Assembly: GCA_963814745.1 (NCBI GenBank)
Contig: CAWFEA010000006.1
Location: forward strand, 235,609 to 299,608
Direction: 5' to 3'
Origin: CAWBRT01 sp963814745
GTDB lineage: Bacteria > Acidobacteriota > Terriglobia > Terriglobales > Acidobacteriaceae
Length of the DNA stretch: 64,000 bases
The notes below the pieces were generated by a model. The model saw only the letters and a list, made by a program, of their open reading frames with translations. It had not been told where the DNA came from and ran no database searches. Positions 59,371 to 64,000 of this stretch are shown piece by piece; the first letter of the stretch is position 1, and every line of letters begins with the position of its first letter. The translations under genes were made by a program, and so were the position numbers.

Positions 59371-60390
59371 TCATCTCGGGCTGCTCTCGATGCGAGCGAT
59401 CTCCGGATACGCTGTGTTGCTCCGCAGCATCCAGAACAATCGCACGGCTAATCTTCTTGCCGCCGCCACCTTGGCGACTCCCTTCGCCATGTGATGGCAG
59501 CGGTGCTTGTACTGCTGGCGAAACCCCTCATCCAGACGGTTCACCGCTTGCGCACTCTCGACCAGCAACATGCGCAGAAACGAATTCCCCTGCTTGCTGA
59601 TCGATCCCAGGCGCCGTCGATTGCTTGAGCTTTTCTCGCTCGGAATTAGGCCGAGATAGCTCGCTACCTGTTTGCCGCGCTGGAATCGACTCCCATCCCC
59701 TATTGTCAGAACATAGGCCAGGGCGGTGATCGGTCCCACGCCGGGCTGCGTCATTAGCAACTGCGCCTGCCGGTTCGCCTGGGCGGCACGCTCAACCGCC
59801 TCGTCGAGCTGACGAATCCGCGGGTCTAGGCCCTTGAGCAGGGTGAGCAGGTCTTGTCGGCGCGGCGCGGCCCAACCTTCCAGCGACAACTCGCGTAAAG
59901 CTTTCTGGCCAGCTTGGCTCCACAGTTTGCGCTTCATCGGCACGCCTTTGTTCAGCATCAGGGGATGCAGGCCGTTCTTGACCCGCACCCGGATGCCGAC
60001 CAGTTTGTGCCGATGGATCAGCAACTGCCGTAGATCGCGTTCCGCGGCACTTGGCCTCCACAGCCGCGGGAAGCGTCCCTCCATCAATAGCTTTAGGATG
60101 TGCCCCGCATCACGCCGATCCGTCTTCTGCTTGCGCACGTAGCTGGCTCGGATCTGCGCCGCATCCCCAATCCAAACCTCGTGCCCCAGCCGCTCCAGAA
60201 GGTCTGCGAACCACTGCGTGTTGCCACAAGCTTCAAAACCGACCAATGCCGGCGAACTCAACTGGCGATAGAAACGCTCGGCTTCGCCGTCACCGTTCCC
60301 CAGCTTTAGTTCGCGGACCTCTCCCGTTTCTGCATCGAATACTGCAACTTGCTGCCAACCCGGATGAAAATCACACCCTACAATAGTCAT
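59371..60390 (-). CDS. IS110-family transposase
   Basis: A 339-residue DEDD recombinase of IS110. I chose ATG 60390 (MTIVGCDFHPGWQQVAVFD) because the family N-terminus starts there; the open frame continues upstream to 60438. RuvC-like acidic residues are in GCDFHP, VGFEACG and KTDRRDAGHILKL. The C-terminal Transposase_20 domain has MTQPGVGPITALAYVLTIGDGSRFQRGKQVASYLGLIPSEKSS and RRRLGSISKQGNSFLRMLLVE, in which the Ser of the SISKQGN region is the probable nucleophile. The gene is intact. The element ends are not determined because IS110 lacks clear terminal repeats. Confidence 0.9.
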   Translation of the reverse strand: MTIVGCDFHPGWQQVAVFDAETGEVRELKLGNGDGEAERFYRQLSSPALVGFEACGNTQWFADLLERLGHEVWIGDAAQIRASYVRKQKTDRRDAGHILKLLMEGRFPRLWRPSAAERDLRQLLIHRHKLVGIRVRVKNGLHPLMLNKGVPMKRKLWSQAGQKALRELSLEGWAAPRRQDLLTLLKGLDPRIRQLDEAVERAAQANRQAQLLMTQPGVGPITALAYVLTIGDGSRFQRGKQVASYLGLIPSEKSSSNRRRLGSISKQGNSFLRMLLVESAQAVNRLDEGFRQQYKHRCHHMAKGVAKVAAARRLAVRLFWMLRSNTAYPEIARIESSPR

Positions 60391-60548
60391 GAAGGCTTCT
60401 CCTGACCCGGATGCTCTTGTTCCTCCAACAACGAACATACAGGTCGCTAGAAGCCTTCGTCCTTATCCAATCAATTTTATCGTCAACTATCCCGACGAAG
60501 CACGATAGTGACCTTCGCGCAGCCGTGGGAGTGAGCTACCATGGACGC

Positions 60549-61019
60549 ATGGCGGAGCGGCAAAGAACAGCGATTATCGGCATCCTTGCTGGGTTGCTCA
60601 TTATTCTCTCCACCGTACACGGGATTGCGTTCGTCATCGGCTTTTCGAAAATTTCTTCGCTTCACATCGCCAGCAACGTCCCGCCAAGCGAGGTTGCGGT
60701 ATTGAACTTTTTGGGCAAGAACGGAGTCTTGGGTGTCATCCTGCTGTTCGACGTGGCAGTATTCTGCATTGGAATTGGCTTGTGGCGGCTGCGCCCGTGG
60801 GCTCGGAAGGTAGTGCTAGTAGTTTCAGTGGTCAGTATTTTTATTGCTCTGTTTTTTGTTGGGCTTTGCCTTTTTCAATTCGATCTCCGGGGGTTTGTAG
60901 ATGTATGCTTGCAAGCCCTTCTATGGGGCTGGTGGCTGTACTACTTCAACAGAGCAAGAGTTAAGGAACTATTCGCACCGCAGCCTGGAAATCAAACGGC
61001 GACTCCCCCCAGCGGGTAA
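60549..61019 (+). CDS. Small four-helix membrane protein
   Basis: A 156-residue protein starting at ATG 60549 (MAERQRTAIIGIL). It predicts four transmembrane helices: about residues 8-30, 50-75 (GVLGVILLFDVAVFCIGIGLW), 83-105 (VVLVVSVVSIFIALFFVGLCLF) and 112-132, with a short polar C-terminus. No family is recognised. The local sequence is T-rich and less GC-rich than the housekeeping part, which fits recent acquisition. It lies between the two IS110 elements and is followed by another small membrane protein gene. Confidence 0.6.
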   Translation: MAERQRTAIIGILAGLLIILSTVHGIAFVIGFSKISSLHIASNVPPSEVAVLNFLGKNGVLGVILLFDVAVFCIGIGLWRLRPWARKVVLVVSVVSIFIALFFVGLCLFQFDLRGFVDVCLQALLWGWWLYYFNRARVKELFAPQPGNQTATPPSG

Positions 61020-61042
61020 CTGGCGTACGAAGGAGTGGAAAT

Positions 61043-61357
61043 GTGAATCCGATGATTGAAATGGCAATCTACCTAGCTGTTTTCCTTGGGTTCAACGCGC
61101 CACTGCTCCTGCTCAGAAGCCGAGCCATCGATGAGGTGAATCAGTGCACGGATGACAAGTTTTCTCTCTTCATGTGGAACTGGCAAGCAGGGCGTCTGTG
61201 GAGAGTGCATAAGCTTCATTTTCCCAACAGTAGGCTTCGCCTTTGGAATTGGTGCGTGACGGCCATTGCTGTTGTATGGATGTTTTTCGGGCTGAAGTTG
61301 ATACAGATTCTACATGGTGGCCTCAGCTATTTGCTTGGAAGAATCTCCCTCAGATAA
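61043..61357 (+). CDS. Small membrane protein of unknown function
   Basis: A 104-residue protein starting at GTG 61043, eight bases after AAGGAG (61029-61034); the ATG at 61040 is followed immediately by TGA. It has an N-terminal helix (MIEMAIYLAVFLGFNAPLLLL), a Trp-rich charged middle (LFMWNWQAGRLWRVHKLHF) and a second helix (WCVTAIAVVWMFFGLKLIQIL). The family is unknown. It follows the four-helix membrane protein by 23 bases and is probably in the same transcript. The AT-richer composition again differs from the housekeeping genes. Confidence 0.6.
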   Translation: MNPMIEMAIYLAVFLGFNAPLLLLRSRAIDEVNQCTDDKFSLFMWNWQAGRLWRVHKLHFPNSRLRLWNWCVTAIAVVWMFFGLKLIQILHGGLSYLLGRISLR

Positions 61358-61440
61358 TTGTTGCTCACAGGTTCAGCATGACGGCGTACCGTCACAACCG
61401 AGCATGAAAATGGGCGTGTTCTGGCGCACAATGCTGGCTG

Positions 61441-61607
61441 CCGCTGCCGAGTAAGCTCGGAATCATCGCACGAGCGCGGTAGTTAGAGCCTGTTAAACAG
61501 GTTGAGCGGGACGCCCTAGGAACAACCAAGTGTAGCCTCCTGCGGGAGAGCGCGAAAGGGAGAATCATTCACAACTGGCGTCTTCGGCAGTGGCTGAGGA
61601 GAACGCC
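61441..61607 (+). ncRNA. Candidate IS110 bridge (guide) RNA region in the 5' non-coding end
   Basis: Non-coding region directly upstream of the IS110 transposase start. Three small hairpins are visible: CCGAG-TAAG-CTCGG (61447-61460), CCTGT-TAA-ACAGG (61489-61501) and CTCC-TGCG-GGAG (61537-61548). In characterised IS110 elements such as IS621 the 5' end encodes a structured bridge RNA that pairs with target and donor DNA. I see structure in the right place but no pairing test, so this is an inference. Confidence 0.35.
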
Positions 61608-62663
61608 ATGAAGGTTCATCACAACTGCTGCGGGCTAGATGTTCACAAGCAAACTATCGCTGCCTGTCTGATCCGCGAAGACGGCAATGGACACACGTGG
61701 AAAGAGAAGCGGCTGTTTGGCACGATGACGCAAGACTTGCGCGAGCTTGCTCAATGGCTGCGCGAGGCTGAGGTGGGTGCGGTCGCCATGGAAGCCACCG
61801 GCGTCTACTGGGTACCCGCGTGGAACGTGTTGGAGCGGGCGGGTTTGCACCTGCTGCTGATTAACCCGGAACACTACCAGGCAGTTCGCGGCAAGAAGAC
61901 TGATCTGAAAGACGGGGAACGGATCGCAGAGCTGCTGCAGGACGGACGACTGGAAGGCAGTTACGTCCCGCCCCGCGAACTTCGAGTTCTACGCGATCTG
62001 ACCCGCTATCGCGTCAAGCTGGTAGAACACCAGTCCTCGGTCGCCTGCCGCATCCAAAAGCTTCTTGAGCAGTGCAACATCAAGTTGGGTTCGGTCGCGA
62101 GCAATGTGTTGGGCGTCAGTGGCACCGCCATGCTGCATGCGCTCGCCAGCGGAGAGACGAACGCGGAACACCTCGCCAACTTAGCCCAAAAGCAATTGCG
62201 GAGAAAACTGCCAGCCCTGCGGCTAGCACTCGACGGTTGCCTTATGCCGCACCACCGGTTCTTGCTCCGCGAGATGCTGGATGAGCTAAGCCACATCGAA
62301 ACGCAACTGGCGCGATTGGAAGCCGAAATCGAAGTGCAGATGCGGCCCTTCCAGAAAGCCCCGCAGGCATGGATGAGCATACCGGGCGTCAAGCACCGGG
62401 TGGCGTGGACGCTGGTCGCTGAAATCGGCCCCGACGTGCAGCCTTTCCCATCCCCGGCCCACATCGCGAGTTGGGTGGGAGTCTGTCCGGGAAATAACGA
62501 GAGCGCCGGAAAACGGAAAAGCGGAAAGACGCGCAAGGGGAACCGCTGGGCGCGACGGGCATTGTGCGAGGCTGCTTGGGTCGCCGCCAAGGCCAAGAAA
62601 AGCTATCTAAACGTAGCGACATAAATAATTGCTCATGTTAAGCGATTGTGTTTTCATGAGGAC

Positions 62664-63170
62664 ATGAAAGCACTTCGCATTGCCGACTCCGCAACTGTGG
62701 TTCTCGGGCTGCAAGACGAGATTCGACGATCTGAAGAATCACGCTACGATCACCGTTTGCATGGCGTACTCTTAGTGGCTCAAGGCTTGACCTGCCCGGA
62801 AGTGGCTGGCTTGCTGGGCGATGCTCCCCGCTCGGTCGAATACTGGGTAGGGCGTTTCGAGGAGGAGGGGTTGGCGGGTTTGCAGGAAGGCGAACGCCCC
62901 GGTCGCCCGCGCCGTTTGAACCGAAAGCAGTTGGGGGAGGTAGATGCCGTTCTTCGTAGGATGCCGAGAGAGGTAGGCATGAGCGGCAATTTATGGGACG
63001 GCAAGACCCTAGCCGCATGGATCGAACGACAGCATGGAGCCCGCTTAGGGGTACGCCAGTGCCAGAGACTATTTCGACAATTGGGATTCCGTTTACGCAA
63101 GCCGCGTCCGCTGGTGGCGCAGGCGGACCCGGAACGACAGCAAGCACATAAAAAAAACTCCAAGCTCTGA
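62664..63170 (+). CDS. IS630 transposase, first ORF (DNA-binding part)
   Basis: A 168-residue N-terminal half starting at ATG 62664 after GAGGA. It carries two helix-turn-helix units (LLVAQGLTCPEVAGLLGDAPRSVEYWVGRF, then LNRKQLGEVDAVL and TLAAWIERQHGARLGVRQCQRLFRQLGFRL) that recognise the inverted repeats in the family. The frame ends HKKNSKL-TGA right after a run of eight A (63150-63157). Slipping back one base within the A-run gives HKKKLQALMADPNVEL, continuous with the second ORF. The arrangement suggests programmed -1 frameshifting, common in IS630 members. Confidence 0.88.
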   Translation: MKALRIADSATVVLGLQDEIRRSEESRYDHRLHGVLLVAQGLTCPEVAGLLGDAPRSVEYWVGRFEEEGLAGLQEGERPGRPRRLNRKQLGEVDAVLRRMPREVGMSGNLWDGKTLAAWIERQHGARLGVRQCQRLFRQLGFRLRKPRPLVAQADPERQQAHKKNSKL

Positions 63171-63709
63171 TGGCAGATCCGAACGTGGAGTTGTGGGCGA
63201 GCGACGAGGTGCATTTTCAGCAACATGGGTCACGCTGCCGGATGTGGATTCCGCCGGAGACCAAGGACCCGATATTGCTGCATCATCCCACCCGCCGTAG
63301 CGTAGGCTACTTTGGTGCCGTTCGGCTTCGCGATGGCAAGTTCTTCTTCCATCGCGAGACGGACAAGTTCAACGGGGGCACCTTCTTCGCATTCCTGCAA
63401 GCCCTCTATCGCGCTAGCACCACGGGACCGCGACGGGTCGTCGTGATCACCGACAATGCCCGATATCACCATGCCCGGCTACACCGAACCTGGCGGGAGG
63501 AACATGCAGACAGCTTCGTTCTGGACTATCTGCCGCCCTACAGCCCAGACCTGAATCCAATCGAACGGGTTTGGAAGCTTACTCGGCGGCAATGCATACA
63601 CAACCGCTACTTTCCCGTGCTCAGCGAAGTCGTCAATTCCGTCGAGGCCCAATTCGCGCTATGGGTACGCGGCAACATAACCTTGCGGAGATTATGCGCA
63701 ATTACTTAA
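63170..63709 (+). CDS. IS630 transposase, second ORF (DDE catalytic part)
   Basis: The 179-residue catalytic half. Its ATG overlaps the first ORF's stop (TGATG). DDE residues are the Asp in WASDEVHFQQH, the Asp in VVVITDNARYHHARL and the Glu in LPPYSPDLNPIERVWK, which is the IS630 hallmark. It may be made as a fusion by -1 frameshifting at the upstream A-run or by translational coupling. The frame ends seven codons or fewer before the right inverted repeat. Confidence 0.9.
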   Translation: MADPNVELWASDEVHFQQHGSRCRMWIPPETKDPILLHHPTRRSVGYFGAVRLRDGKFFFHRETDKFNGGTFFAFLQALYRASTTGPRRVVVITDNARYHHARLHRTWREEHADSFVLDYLPPYSPDLNPIERVWKLTRRQCIHNRYFPVLSEVVNSVEAQFALWVRGNITLRRLCAIT

Positions 63710-64000
63710 GACGCTATGTTTAGCAGCACAGTTCCGTCGCTTTGCTGCTACACGTGGAAGCAAGCGGGCCATCATCGCCGTCGCCCACACGATCCTGACC
63801 ATCGGCTATCACATGCTCCAGCGCGGGACGGTCTATCAAGACTTAGGCGCGAACTACTTCGATCAGCGCCACATTCTTCGTACCACCAAGCGCTTGGTGA
63901 AGAGACTGGAGGCCCTAGGCCATCGAGTGATCCTACAGTCGCCTGTTCTCAACCCACAAACCGCCTGACATATTTTCAAGGGTATATTTTCAAGGGAGGC

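Larger units (their letters stand above)
62610..63720 (+). mobile_element. IS630-family insertion sequence, complete
   Basis: A 1111-bp element flanked by the target dinucleotide TA on both sides (62608-62609 and 63721-63722), as expected for the IS630/Tc1-mariner superfamily. Its ends are imperfect inverted repeats of about 27 bases (left begins AACGTAGCGACATAAATAAT, right in reverse complement begins AACATAGCGTCTTAAGTAAT). It encodes two overlapping ORFs that together form the transposase. It sits in the coding region of the IS110 transposase. Confidence 0.92.
61608..63968 (+). pseudogene. IS110-family transposase interrupted by an IS630 element
   Basis: A second IS110 transposase, of a different lineage from the one at 59371-60390. 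Translation starts at ATG 61608 behind GAGGAG: KVHHNCCGLDVHKQTIAACL, VAMEATGVYWVPAWNVL, KKTDLKDGERIAELL, SIPGVKHRVAWTLVAEIGP, and SWVGVCPGNNESAGKRKSGKTRKG. After codon 334 (Leu, CTA) the IS630 element begins, giving a premature end after LNVAT. The 3' part resumes at 63723 (AAQFRRFAATRGSKRAIIAVAHTIL) and ends at TGA 63968. Removing 62610-63722 restores a clean 415-residue frame, so the gene was intact before the insertion. Confidence 0.92.

Overview
The window is a GC-rich (about 60 %) piece of a bacterial chromosome, most likely from an acidobacterium (Acidobacteriota, Terriglobia-like), probably a metagenome bin or lightly polished draft. The indications are a secreted VWFA-related acidobacterial-type protein (47523-48530), the futalosine menaquinone route (mqnA, mqnC, mqnD), an APC/KimA-type potassium permease, a fused MoaD-MoaE, many small zinc-ribbon proteins, and palindromic intergenic repeats of the kind common in acidobacterial genomes. 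This assignment comes from gene content, not from a marker-gene tree.

Layout. 1-5.5 kb: branched-chain amino-acid ABC transporter genes (livH partial, livK-like) facing an SDR dehydrogenase and a fused alpha/beta 2-oxoacid dehydrogenase E1. 5.6-12 kb: KimA-like permease, beta-propeller lipoprotein, RRM RNA-binding protein, MFS transporter. 12-15.7 kb: a damaged stretch holding a 2-hydroxyacid dehydrogenase with an early in-frame TAG, an ORF that joins the start of an ABC exporter to the end of a glycoamylase, a 38-codon stump of a GH3 glucosidase, and a frameshifted saccharopine dehydrogenase. 15.7-27 kb: methyltransferase, degenerate receiver, an isolated nuoB behind a perfect CRP/FNR-type palindrome, HD-GYP protein, and the mqn genes interspersed with a GT2 glycosyltransferase. 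27-41 kb: dprA, topA, Mla-type ABC pair, small zinc-ribbon genes, thiD, rlpA, TPR proteins, S41 protease. 41-58.8 kb: housekeeping genes on the plus strand (tatA-tatC-M28 peptidase, lon, moaDE, VWFA protein, Hfq-like protein-suhB, ferredoxin, recO-glyQ-glyS-ppdK, acyltransferase). 58.8-64 kb: a mobile island with two different IS110-family elements, two small membrane-protein genes between them, and an IS630-family element inserted into the second IS110.

Sequence quality matters for reading this window. At least ten genes need small indels to be read through, including essential ones (topA, mqnA, mqnD), while long stretches such as 47-63 kb are clean. Most of the frameshifts are better explained by consensus errors than by real gene decay. 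They are annotated as one gene each, with the break positions stated.

I found no tRNA, rRNA or CRISPR array. The most unusual observations are the ABC-exporter/glycoamylase chimera with its neighbouring GH3 stump, the exactly reconstructible IS630-in-IS110 nesting with a candidate guide (bridge) RNA region upstream of the IS110 transposase, the palindromic element that supplies the stop codon of an HD-GYP gene, and the CRP-type site in front of the orphan nuoB.
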